Shown in pieces: positions 36,788-46,000 of a stretch of 64,000 nucleotides of DNA; the first letter of the stretch is position 1; every line of letters begins with the position of its first letter. The translations under genes and the position numbers were made by a program. Below the pieces are notes generated by a model. That model had not been told where the DNA came from and did no database searches. It worked only from the letters and a program-made list of their open reading frames with translations. The DNA is from Gordonia asplenii (GTDB lineage Bacteria > Actinomycetota > Actinomycetes > Mycobacteriales > Mycobacteriaceae): assembly GCF_012933505.1 (NCBI RefSeq), contig NZ_JABBNB010000013.1:108826-172825 (forward strand), in the 5' to 3' direction.

Positions 36788-38161
36788 TCAGAACTCGTCC
36801 TGGCCCAACCGCCGGACCCGACGATGCGGTAATGCGAGACCGACGATCGCCAACACCAGACAGACCGCGGCACCCGCACCGATCAGCGCGGACCGTCGAA
36901 GCCACGGGTCCTCGGGCGTCGGCGTCGACGGTGCCGCGATCGGCCGCCTGCTCGGCGCACCCGACGATTCGTCGGGCAGCACATTCGTCAGCGCGGCTAC
37001 CGGATCGACGACGCCGGCACCGACCTGGTCGTCCACGCCGCCTGCCGCGTGTGCGGTCGCGGTGATGCGGGCCATCACCTGCGCCGCGGTCAGCTCGGGG
37101 AATCGAGCCCTTACCAGCGCAACGGTGCCCGCTACGTACGGAGCCGCGAAACTCGTTCCGTTGATCGGGACCGGACCGTCGTCGGACTGTAGCGCGTTGA
37201 TCAGCGTCGGCCCTCGCCGCAGCGAGCTCAGCCCGACGATGTCGGTGCCGGGAGCGGCCACCGACACCCACGGGCCGTGCAGGCTGAAGCCGCTGGGCGC
37301 GCCCGATGCCGAGTCGACGGAACCGACCGTCAGCACGTACGGCGCGAACCACGCGGGACTGGCCACGGTGACGACCGAGTCCCATTCGCGGCCCGGTATC
37401 GACGCCGGGTTCTGTTCGCGGCACGCGCCGCTCGACGACAGATTTCCGGCTGCCGCCACCACCACGACGTTGTGGTCGTAGGCGTATTTGACCGCCGCGC
37501 CGAGCGCGGCGTCGTTCAACGACCGCGCATCCCGCGCGCAGGCCACCTCGGAGATGTTGATGACGGTGGCGCCGAGCTCCACCGCGCGCATCACGGCCGA
37601 CGCCAGCGTGCGCACCGTGCCGACCCCGCCGCCGAGCGTCGGCTCGTCGCGCCGACTCGTCTTCGACGCGTACGCGCCACTCGACTGCCGAATCGACAAC
37701 ACCGTCGACTCCGGTGCGACACCGCCGTACGAGTCGGCGGAACTCGTTGTGGCAGCGATGATTCCGGCGACGACGGTTCCGTGTGCGTCGCAGTCGGACA
37801 GGCCGTCGCCGTTCGACACATAGTCGCCGCCGGCGCGCAACCGCGGAAGACGGGGGTGCGGCGTCACGCCGGTGTCGATGACCGCCACGGTCTGTCCCCG
37901 GCCCCGGCTGAATTGCCATGCGGCCGGGAGGTTCAACAACACCGACGCGGCAGGCGCGGCCACCCGCCCGACCGCGGTGGGGACCGCACACAGGCTGCGC
38001 TGCTCGGCCGGCTCCGACGGCGCGGGCGCGGCATCGCGGGCCGGCGGTACACCGTCGACGCTGGGTCGCGTCAACGCCGCCGCGGGTGATCCCGTCGTCG
38101 ACAGCAGCGCGGCTACTACGACGATGCTCAAGCGAAAGATCAAGGCGCGCACCAGGATCAC
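36788..38161 (-). CDS. mycP4: ESX-4 mycosin, subtilisin-like serine protease
   Basis: Mycosins are membrane-anchored proteases required for type VII secretion complexes. The 457-residue product has a signal peptide (LIFRLSIVVVAALLSTTGSPAAA), the Asp box VAVIDTGVTPHPRL, the His box SDCDAHGTVVAGIIA, oxyanion Asn in VVVAAAGNLSS and the catalytic Ser in INGTSFAAPYVAGTVAL, followed by a C-terminal transmembrane helix. GTG 38161 overlaps the eccD4 stop (GTGA) and is preferred to an upstream ATG inside eccD4. It converges on ispH 10 bp away, which is the junction of two blocks of different mycobacterial origin. Confidence 0.93.
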   Translation of the reverse strand: MILVRALIFRLSIVVVAALLSTTGSPAAALTRPSVDGVPPARDAAPAPSEPAEQRSLCAVPTAVGRVAAPAASVLLNLPAAWQFSRGRGQTVAVIDTGVTPHPRLPRLRAGGDYVSNGDGLSDCDAHGTVVAGIIAATTSSADSYGGVAPESTVLSIRQSSGAYASKTSRRDEPTLGGGVGTVRTLASAVMRAVELGATVINISEVACARDARSLNDAALGAAVKYAYDHNVVVVAAAGNLSSSGACREQNPASIPGREWDSVVTVASPAWFAPYVLTVGSVDSASGAPSGFSLHGPWVSVAAPGTDIVGLSSLRRGPTLINALQSDDGPVPINGTSFAAPYVAGTVALVRARFPELTAAQVMARITATAHAAGGVDDQVGAGVVDPVAALTNVLPDESSGAPSRRPIAAPSTPTPEDPWLRRSALIGAGAAVCLVLAIVGLALPHRRVRRLGQDEF

Positions 38162-39678
38162 CGCAGCGATCGAACGATCTGATACAGGTCGAGCAGCCAC
38201 AGCAGCAGCGGAACAATCGTAACCACCAGCGCGTACTCGACGAGTTCGGCGAATCTGCGCGCGACCGGCGAGAAGTCATGCTGCGGCGCGACGACGCCGA
38301 ACACCATCGCAGCTCCGAAAAGAGCTGCCGCACAACCGAAGAGCGCTAGCGTCGACGTCGGGGGCGCGGTGCAGAGCAATCCGGCGAGCATCGCGACGAC
38401 CGTTGCGGCACCGGACAGGATCAGCGCGCATGCCTGGGTGAGGTCGGTGTGTGAGCGCCCACGAAGTACCAGGACCGCCGCGATCACCCCGGCATAACCG
38501 CAGCCACGCGCATCGAAACCCGACCAGGGGCTCGCTGCGATCACCGCACCGCCGGCCGCGACGACGGCTCCGCCCACCGAGATTCCGGTCAGGTAGGCCT
38601 GGGCCACCCCGGCGCGCGCCGCCAGCGAATCGACTTCCGGCAGCGTGACCGCGCCCACCGCCCCGATCCCGTCGATCGCGGGCGGCGCCACGTCGTCGTC
38701 GGCGTCGATCGGATCGCCCGCGGTCGGTACGGTCGGCAACGGCAGCTTCGCCAGCACCGAGGTCGCTCGCGGAGCGGCGAACACCGTCGCGACTCCCACC
38801 GCGGCGACGACAGCGGCCACCGCGGCGACGCTGCCGACGAACACCTGGCACAGCGCCGCGGATCCGACGACGATGGTCGCCGTGGTCACCGCACTGTGGA
38901 CGGTCGGACTGCATCCGAACGCCCGGTAGGACACTGCCGCGACCACCAGAACGCTTGCGGCACTGAGCACAACGGTCGTTGCCGATGCGTTAGCCGGACT
39001 CACCGCCGCACCGCCCGCCGCGGCGAAGATCAGTGCCGCCCAGGAGAGCACGGCCACCGTCGCGGAGTCGGATCGATAGCGGTGCACGAGGGCCGCTGAC
39101 ACGAGCAGGGCAGTGGTGACGGGGGCGCCGAGGAGCGCGGGCCACCATGGCCGGTCGGGGGTGAAATGCCCGACGACGAGCGCCAGCGCCGCGAGCGAAC
39201 TCGCTGCCAGCGCTACCGCGTAGCCCACTTGCGCGGCGGCGCGCGACGACCAGGCACCGAAGCGGGCCGTGCTGAGCTCGGCGAGTGCGTCGACGACGTC
39301 GTCGAACAGGACCGGTGAGTCGCCGACTCGCACCGGCCGCAGGGCGAGCAGATCTCCGTCGCGCACCCCGGCGTCGAACAGGGTCTCCCCGGTCGGCAGC
39401 GGATCGCAGCCGAGGGGCGCGAGTGTCCAGTGTCGCGGGTCGGGGAGCGCTCCGATCAGCTCGTCGTCATCATCGACGTCGGGTGAAACGGGTCTGTCGG
39501 GCAACGGATTTCGTGACTGAATCTGTGCGATGAGGCTCGGCAGCAAGGCTGCGATCGGAATCTGTGCGGGCAGCCCGACGTCGAGTTGCGTGTGCCCGCC
39601 GAGAATCGACACGCGAGCGATGTCGGGAGCCAGCGCGGCGTCGTCGACGCCGTGCAGGACCGGATGGACAACAGACAT
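38158..39678 (-). CDS. eccD4: ESX-4 membrane channel component EccD
   Basis: A 506-residue polytopic protein. An N-terminal ubiquitin-like YukD domain (~10-100, ARVSILGGHTQLDVGLPAQIPIAALLP and AGVRDGDLLALRPV) is followed by about 11 transmembrane helices starting at QVGYAVALAASSLAALALVVG. EccD forms the hydrophobic vestibule of the type VII secretion pore. ATG 39678 follows GAAGAG. The gene is coupled to mycP4 and is divergent from the hydrolase. Upstream lies one copy of a duplicated element shared with eccC4. Confidence 0.93.
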   Translation of the reverse strand: MSVVHPVLHGVDDAALAPDIARVSILGGHTQLDVGLPAQIPIAALLPSLIAQIQSRNPLPDRPVSPDVDDDDELIGALPDPRHWTLAPLGCDPLPTGETLFDAGVRDGDLLALRPVRVGDSPVLFDDVVDALAELSTARFGAWSSRAAAQVGYAVALAASSLAALALVVGHFTPDRPWWPALLGAPVTTALLVSAALVHRYRSDSATVAVLSWAALIFAAAGGAAVSPANASATTVVLSAASVLVVAAVSYRAFGCSPTVHSAVTTATIVVGSAALCQVFVGSVAAVAAVVAAVGVATVFAAPRATSVLAKLPLPTVPTAGDPIDADDDVAPPAIDGIGAVGAVTLPEVDSLAARAGVAQAYLTGISVGGAVVAAGGAVIAASPWSGFDARGCGYAGVIAAVLVLRGRSHTDLTQACALILSGAATVVAMLAGLLCTAPPTSTLALFGCAAALFGAAMVFGVVAPQHDFSPVARRFAELVEYALVVTIVPLLLWLLDLYQIVRSLR

Positions 39679-39710
39679 GATTCTCTTCGACCTCCCCACC
39701 GAAAAGTGTG

Positions 39711-39766
39711 TCGGGTCAAGTTAACGCAAACCGGACACCGATCGTGGCGATTGGCGAAACAAAGTC
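39711..39766. repeat. ESX-4 duplicated element, copy 1 (eccD4 side)
   Basis: A ~56-bp sequence containing ACGCAAACCGGACACCGATC and TTGGCGAAACAA recurs at 42957-43013 in the same orientation. The last 46 positions agree at 41. Copy 1 ends 49 bp before the hydrolase start and lies 33 bp upstream of eccD4. Both ESX-4 transcription units therefore carry the same upstream sequence. Confidence 0.85.
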
Positions 39767-39787
39767 GCCACATCAACCCTTTCCATG

Positions 39788-39805
39788 TTACTGATCAATC
39801 GGTAA
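39788..39805. promoter_or_regulatory. Operator-like palindrome before the hydrolase gene
   Basis: TTACTGATCAATCGGTAA has 7 of 9 symmetric pairs. A related site GTTACTGATTGATTGACA occurs inverted at 41177-41194, before the monooxygenase gene. Sharing between the two promoters suggests one TetR-like regulator, not encoded here. Confidence 0.5.
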
Positions 39806-39814
39806 GCTCATGAC

Positions 39815-41158
39815 ATGGGATTCTTACGACGCCGCATCATCACCGCACTACTCACCGCCAACGCGTTGGAGCCGATGGGCGGCTACACCGGCCGCCTCGG
39901 ATCGGTCTACGGTTGGTCCACCCAAGGCATGCTCGGATTCGCGGTCGGCTGGCCGACCGGCGAATTGGCGCCCCAATTGCTGGCGTTGACGGCCGCGGAC
40001 ACCGCGCGGGCCGTCGTGCGCGGCGAGGCGTCGAAGACGTCGCTGGCACTCGCGGCCGGCACGGTCGCCGGCCTCGGCTACCTCACGGCCGTCGCCGCCG
40101 GAACCGGCAAGCGGGCTGAGGAATCACTGGTCTCATCGCTCGGCGAGGACTACCGCCATGCTCTTCCGGACGGGCTCGGTCGCGAGAACGTCTCCCTCGC
40201 ACAGTTGATACGCCCGTTCCGATCGATCGGCCGGAACGTCGAAGTGATCCGCAACATCAACTATCGGCCCGGAGACGGACTCACCAAACTCGACATCTAC
40301 CGACGCAAGGGTATGCCGGTCGACGCCGCGGCCCCGGTGCTGTTCCAGGTGCACGGTGGTGCGTGGACCATCGGTGACAAGTTCATGGAAAGCAAGGTCC
40401 TGATCAACCGGATGGTTCAGCGCGGCTGGGTGGTGGTCGCGGTCAACTATCGACTGGCACCCAAGAATCCGTTCCCCGCGCAGATCATCGATGTCAAAGA
40501 AGCGTTGACGTGGGTCAAGGCGAACATTGCCGGCTACGGCGGCGATTCGACCTACATCGCGGGCACCGGTGGATCCGCAGGCGGACACCTCATCGCACTG
40601 ACCGCACTGACGCCCGGCGACCCTGAGTTCCAGCCCGGGTTCGAGGGCGCCGACACCAGCCTCGACGCGTGTGTCCCGGTCTACGGCCTGCACGACATGG
40701 CGGGGGTGACCGGCGACGAGCTGACCCTTGCTCACCGTGACACCTTCCTCGGGCCTCATGTCCTGATGCGTGATCCCGCCACCGAGCCGGAACCTTTCGA
40801 GCTTGCGTCGCCGCTGCTTCGGGTGACGGCCGACGCGCCCGACTTCTTCGTCGTCCACGGCGGCAAGGACCACATCGTCGACGTCACCCAGGGACGCGCG
40901 TTCGCCGACAAACTGCGGCAGGTCAGCCAGGGTGTCGTGACCTACCTGGAGCCGCCGCTGGCCGACCACGGCTTCGACACCTTCAACTCGGTGCGCAGCG
41001 TACAGGTGGTTTCTGCGATCGAACGCTGGCTGGAATGGCACCGCGCGACGCGGCGTAACGTCGCCGCGACCGAGGCGACCACTCCAGCGGAGGCGACCAC
41101 CGTGGAGGCGAACGTCGCTCCACGGTCGGTGATCGTCGGCGCTTCTGCTTCGCGGTAA
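39815..41158 (+). CDS. Alpha/beta hydrolase, hormone-sensitive-lipase type
   Basis: A 447-residue carboxylesterase of the HSL family. A hydrophobic N-terminal region (~1-120) precedes the catalytic domain with the oxyanion motif VLFQVHGGAWTIGD, NYRLAPKNPFPAQIIDV, the nucleophile motif GTGGSAGGHLIAL, and acid/His in VHGGKDHIVDV and PLADHGFDTF. The C-terminal 40 residues are Thr/Val-rich. Next to a Baeyer-Villiger monooxygenase on the same strand, it probably hydrolyses the ester made from a ketone, as in known ketone or propane degradation pairs. Whether the long N-terminus is a membrane anchor is open. Confidence 0.88.
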   Translation: MGFLRRRIITALLTANALEPMGGYTGRLGSVYGWSTQGMLGFAVGWPTGELAPQLLALTAADTARAVVRGEASKTSLALAAGTVAGLGYLTAVAAGTGKRAEESLVSSLGEDYRHALPDGLGRENVSLAQLIRPFRSIGRNVEVIRNINYRPGDGLTKLDIYRRKGMPVDAAAPVLFQVHGGAWTIGDKFMESKVLINRMVQRGWVVVAVNYRLAPKNPFPAQIIDVKEALTWVKANIAGYGGDSTYIAGTGGSAGGHLIALTALTPGDPEFQPGFEGADTSLDACVPVYGLHDMAGVTGDELTLAHRDTFLGPHVLMRDPATEPEPFELASPLLRVTADAPDFFVVHGGKDHIVDVTQGRAFADKLRQVSQGVVTYLEPPLADHGFDTFNSVRSVQVVSAIERWLEWHRATRRNVAATEATTPAEATTVEANVAPRSVIVGASASR

Positions 41159-41176
41159 CTCTCGCTCTCAAGCACT

Positions 41177-41194
41177 TGTCAATCAATCAGTAAC
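41177..41194. promoter_or_regulatory. Inverted copy of the hydrolase operator, before the monooxygenase
   Basis: TGTCAATCAATCAGTAAC; its complement begins GTTACTGAT, identical to nine bases of the site at 39787-39804, with 13 of 18 positions shared overall. Confidence 0.45.
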
Positions 41195-41205
41195 AGGAGT
41201 ATTCT

Positions 41206-41242
41206 CTGACACAGTGTCAGTTAGTTGTGACTTAACGTCACA
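41206..41242. promoter_or_regulatory. Two adjacent palindromes before the monooxygenase gene
   Basis: CTGACACAGTGTCAG (41206-41220) is a perfect 7-1-7 palindrome, and TGTGACTTAACGTCACA (41226-41242) is a perfect 6-5-6 one. They sit side by side 44-80 bp before the start codon and look like regulator binding sites. Confidence 0.6.
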
Positions 41243-41285
41243 TGGTCACTGCGTCGTCGTAAGGCGGCGCGTGGAGTTGAAAGAG

Positions 41286-42905
41286 ATGGGATCGATGACC
41301 ACAACGGCAACGAAAGTGAAAGACGAGCCGGCGTCGACTGCCGAGACCTGGAGCGAAATCCTGGTCGTGGGTGCGGGCTTCTCCGGAATATGCGCCGGTA
41401 TCAAGCTGCTGGAGGCGGGATTCTCCGACTTCGTCATCGTCGAGCGCGCCGACGACGTCGGCGGTACCTGGCGGCAGAACCACTACCCGGGGCTGGAGGT
41501 CGACGTGCCGTCGATCGGCTACAGCTACTCCTTCGAGCACCGCGTCGGCTGGAAAGGGCCATGGGCGCCGCAGCCCGACGTGCTCAAATACGCACAGAAC
41601 ACTGCCCGGAAGTATGGCCTGACGTCGCATCTGCGCTACAACAAGACAGTCGTCGAGGCCCGGTTCGACGACGCCGACAACGTCTGGACCACGTGCTTCG
41701 CCGACGGCTCGGTCCACCGCTCGAGGTACGTGATCAGCGGCACCGGCCTGACGAGTACGGCGAACTGGCCGAAATTCGAAGGCATCGAGACCTTCCGAGG
41801 CGAGTTGGTCCACACCACCGAGTGGCCCGACGACTACGACATGTCCGGCAAGCGCATCGCGATCATCGGCACCGGCGCGACCTGCATCCAGTTGGCGCCC
41901 GAGTTGGCGAAGGTCGCCGGGAAGCTGAGTGTCTTCCAGCGCACCCCGATCTGGGTCTCGCCCAAGCCCGGCGAGGATCATGAGTACTCGAAGCCCGTCA
42001 GATTCCTGCTCGACCGCGTCCCCGGTGTGCAGCTGACCATCCGCCTGATCGTGATGGGGCTCTACGCCATGCTGTTCCATCGCGCGTTCACGCACTACTG
42101 GCAGATCAAGCCCGTGATACACCACCTGGAGAAGCTGGGTAAGGCCAACATCGCGAAGGTCGACAATCCGGAGTGGCGCGCCGCGCTGACCCCGGATTAC
42201 GAACTCGGCTGCAAGCGGCCCGCATGGTCGAACTCGTACTATCCGATGTTCAACCGGGACAACGTCGAGCTGGTGACCAGCTCGATCACCAAGATCACCG
42301 AGCACGGCATCGTGACCGCCGACGGCGTGGAGCATCCGATCGACGTGCTGATCTGCGCGACCGGACAGCAGCCGTTCGGCAAAGACACCATGCCGACCTT
42401 CCCGACGCACGGACTCGACGGCAAGGAACTACGCCACTTCTGGGATGTCAATCGCCATCAGGGCGTCAAGGGCATCGCCGTCAACGGTTTCCCGAACTTC
42501 TTTCTGGTCTTCGGCCCGCACGGCTCGTTCGCCGGCTCGATCATCGCGATGATCGAGATCGAGGTGACCAACATCGTCACCGCCTTGAAGGTGGTCCGTG
42601 AACGCGGCGCGAACCGTATCGAGGCAGACCCGGAGGCCCAGCGCAAGGACTTCGAGAAGAACAACCGACTGGCCCGCAAGGGAAGCATCCTGTTCCAGGG
42701 CAACTGCGCGACCGCCAATACGTACTACATCGATCGCCACGGTGACACTCCGATGGCGCGGCAGACCAACCAGTGGCTCGAATGGTGGCGGATGAAGCGG
42801 CTGGCCAAGGGTGACAACATGTCGGCGTTCAACATCACCAAGCACAGCTCGCCGGTACCGCCGCGCGCGGCCCGCGACCGTCGCACCCGCGTCAAGGTCG
42901 CCTGA
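41286..42905 (+). CDS. Flavin-containing Baeyer-Villiger-type monooxygenase
   Basis: A 539-residue FAD/NADPH monooxygenase. FAD Rossmann motif ILVVGAGFSGICAGIKLL, VGGTWRQNHYPGLEVDVPS, the Baeyer-Villiger fingerprint FRGELVHTTEWP (FxGxxxHxxxWP) and NADPH motif IAIIGTGATCIQL, where the usual third glycine is Cys. Such enzymes insert oxygen beside a carbonyl to give an ester. The neighbouring hydrolase would open it. Start ATG 41286 or 41295; upstream in-frame codons run through the palindromes. The pair is inserted between eccD4 and eccC4, which adjoin in mycobacteria. Substrate unknown (ketone, sterol-like or fatty). Confidence 0.92.
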   Translation: MGSMTTTATKVKDEPASTAETWSEILVVGAGFSGICAGIKLLEAGFSDFVIVERADDVGGTWRQNHYPGLEVDVPSIGYSYSFEHRVGWKGPWAPQPDVLKYAQNTARKYGLTSHLRYNKTVVEARFDDADNVWTTCFADGSVHRSRYVISGTGLTSTANWPKFEGIETFRGELVHTTEWPDDYDMSGKRIAIIGTGATCIQLAPELAKVAGKLSVFQRTPIWVSPKPGEDHEYSKPVRFLLDRVPGVQLTIRLIVMGLYAMLFHRAFTHYWQIKPVIHHLEKLGKANIAKVDNPEWRAALTPDYELGCKRPAWSNSYYPMFNRDNVELVTSSITKITEHGIVTADGVEHPIDVLICATGQQPFGKDTMPTFPTHGLDGKELRHFWDVNRHQGVKGIAVNGFPNFFLVFGPHGSFAGSIIAMIEIEVTNIVTALKVVRERGANRIEADPEAQRKDFEKNNRLARKGSILFQGNCATANTYYIDRHGDTPMARQTNQWLEWWRMKRLAKGDNMSAFNITKHSSPVPPRAARDRRTRVKVA

Positions 42906-42956
42906 CGCTCTCGGACGTCGCAGCAAACCCGACGGCCACCCGGCCGCCGGGGACGT

Positions 42957-43013
42957 TCGGAGTCGAGTTGACGCAAACCGGACACCGATCGTCGCGTTTG
43001 GCGTAACAATGTC
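42957..43013. repeat. ESX-4 duplicated element, copy 2 (eccC4 side)
   Basis: Second copy of the element at 39711-39766, same orientation, starting TCGGAGTCGAGTTGACGCAA. It ends 53 bp before eccC4. The pair of copies brackets the hydrolase/monooxygenase cassette. Confidence 0.85.
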
Positions 43014-43066
43014 TTCACCGTCGGGTGGCTGCCAGGGCGGTCCGGGGAGATCGTCTGGGGGAGATC

Positions 43067-46000
43067 ATGGCAACTCAGGGGTATGTTCGACGGCCACGCG
43101 TCGCGGTGCCGCGTGCACCCGCCGGCGAGGTGAATGTCGCTGCGCCACCGGATGTTCCACGTGCGGTGCCGGGCAATGCGCTGCTCAAGTTGCTGCCCGC
43201 GGTGATGGTGATCGCGGTCGTGGGAATGATCGCCCTGATGTTCGTGACGGGCGGACGCAACCTGCTCAGCAATCCGCTGTTCCTGATGTTTCCGATGATG
43301 ATGCTGATGTCGATGTTCGGCATGTTCGCGGGTAACCGCAGCGGCGCCAAGCCCGCCGCCGAACTGAACGAGGATCGCAAAGACTACTTCCGCTATCTCG
43401 GGCAACTGCGAGCCGACGTCCGGGACACCAAACGTGCGCAACGTGCCAACCTGACCTGGGCGCATCCCGATCCGCGGGCGCTGGTCGAGGTGATCGGCAG
43501 CAGGCGGATGTGGGAGCGCACCGACGCCGACCCCGACTTCGGGCACGTCCGCATCGGCGTCGGGTCGCAGCGGTTGGCCACCCGTCTCAATCCGCCGGAG
43601 ACCGGGCCGCCGGAAGATCTGGAACCGGTGTCGATGGTGGCGCTGCGCCGGTTCGTCCGGACCCACTCGGTGGTGCACCGGCTCCCGACGGCGGTCTCGC
43701 TGCGCGGTTTCGCGACCATCGGCATCGCGGGTGCGCGCTCGCAGGCGCGGGAACTGGTGCGCGCCATGCTCATCGAGCTGTGCACCTTCCACGCACCCGA
43801 TGTTCTGCGGGTTGCGATCGTGACCCGCGATCCGCTCGCCGAATGCTGGGACTGGGCCAAATGGCTTCCGCACGTGGGTCATCCGAGCAGGCGCGACGCG
43901 CTGGGATCCGAGCGCATGATCTGGCACGGCTTGGCCGAGCTCGAGGACGCGCTCGCCGACGAGCTGAATGTGCGGAGCCGATTCAGCCGGTCTGCGCCGG
44001 TACACACCACGCCGCATCTCGTCGTCGTCCTCGACGACGGCTATGTCGGCGGCCACGAGCGTCTCATCAACGATGCGGGCACCGACGGCGTCACCGTCAT
44101 CGACCTCGCTGACCCCGACGTCGGGCCGACGGTCCGCCGCGGCATTCAATTGGTACTGCGGCACAACAGGATCGCCGCGCGAAGCGCATCGGGGCTGGAG
44201 GAGTTCGCCGACGCCGACGCACTGTCGATCGCCGACGCCGAGGCGCTCGCCCGCAAACTGGCACGGTTTCACCTCGCGCGCACCAACGCGCTCATCGACC
44301 TCGACGCCGATCCCGTCGACGTGATTCCGGATCTCCTCGACCTGCTGGGGATCGCCGACGCCGGAACCTATGCGCCAGAAGCGTTCTGGCGCGGCCGCAG
44401 CGCCAAGGACCGGTTGCGGGTACCGATCGGCTGCACACCCGAGGGCGCGCCGATCGAGCTCGACATCAAAGAGAGCGCCGAAGGCGGCATGGGGCCGCAC
44501 GGACTGTGCATAGGCGCCACCGGCTCAGGAAAATCGGAATTTCTGCGGACACTCGTCGTCGCCTTGATCACCACCCACGCGCCCACCGAGCTGAACCTCG
44601 TTCTGGTCGACTTCAAAGGCGGTGCAACGTTTCTCGGCCTCGACGCAGCGCCCCACGTCGCGGCGGTCATCACCAACCTGGAACAGGAACTGGAGATGGT
44701 CGACCGCATGCGCGACGCACTCTCCGGTGAGATGAACCGCAGACAGGAAGTATTGCGCGCGGCAGGCAACTTCGCCAACGTCGGCGAGTACGAGCGGGCC
44801 CGCGCCGCGGGAGCGGCACTGCCGCCGCTGCCCGCGTTGTTCATCGTCGTCGACGAATTCTCCGAATTGCTTTCGCAGAAGCCCGATTTCGCGGAGTTGT
44901 TCGTCGCTATCGGTCGATTGGGCCGATCGTTGCACATCCACCTTCTGCTGGCCTCGCAGCGGCTGGAGGAGGGCAAACTTCGTGGCTTGGATTCACACCT
45001 GTCCTACCGGATCGGTCTGAAGACGTTCTCCGCGCACGAATCGCGGTCGGTCCTCGGGGTTCCGGATGCCTACCATCTCCCCAGCGATCCGGGATCGGCA
45101 TACCTCAAGTCAGATTCGGCGCAGCTTCAGCGGTTCAAGGCCGGCTACGTGTCTGGACCCTACGTGCCGCAGCGGGCGGCGGCGCAGACTCCGGCCGGGC
45201 TGCCGAGCGCGCTGCGGGAACGAGTCGAGATCCTCACCTTCACCGCACTTCCGGTCACGTCCGCACGCGGGACCGAGTCGAGTGCGCAGGTCGGCCGATT
45301 AGCTTCTGGCACAACTGATTCAGGCAGACTCGAACAGCCGTCGGCACCCGCACAGAACCGACCCGTCGGCCCGTCGATCCTCGAAACCCTGGTCGGCGCC
45401 ATGATCGGCCGTGGCGCCGCCGCCCACCAGGTGTGGCTGCCGCCGCTCGACGAACCGCCGACCCTCGACCAACTCGGCGTGCGGCCCGGCTCGATCGCGA
45501 CCGGGGTGGCTTCGCTGCGCGTGGTGCTCGGCGTCGTCGATCGGCCCTACGATCAGCGACGCGACCCGCTGCTGGTCGACTTGTCCGGCGCTGCCGGCAA
45601 TGTCGCCGTCGTCGGCGGACCGCAAGCGGGCAAGTCGGTCGCGATTCGATCGCTCATGATGTCAGCCGCCGCGACGCACAGTCCCGACCAAATCCAGTTC
45701 TACTGCCTCGATTTCGGCGGTGGAACGCTCGCCTCCCTCGCCGGGCTGCCACACGTCGGGTCGGTGGCGTCGAGGACCGACTCCGACGCGGTGCGTCGCA
45801 CAGTGGCCGAGCTCACGACGGTGATGCGTGATCGGGAGCAGCGCTTCGCCGCCCACGGCATCGAATCCATGCGTGACTACCGGGCCCGGCGCGCCGCGGG
45901 TGCCACCGAGACCGCCGACGATCCGTTCGGCGACGTGTTCCTCGTCTTCGACGGCGTGGGCGTGTTGCGCAACGAGTGGGAGGTCCTCGACGACGCGGTG

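Noticed and set aside
36573..38333. 586-codon reading frame across ispH, mycP4 and eccD4
   Set aside because: Arg-rich shadow frame; mycP4 has all catalytic motifs in its own frame.
39711..43013. Hydrolase/monooxygenase cassette as a transposon
   Set aside because: No transposase, integrase or terminal inverted repeats; the flanking repeats are direct and ~56 bp, too long for a usual target-site duplication.
42725..44500. 591-codon reading frame opposite eccC4
   Set aside because: Shadow of the EccC frame; no family features and atypical composition.
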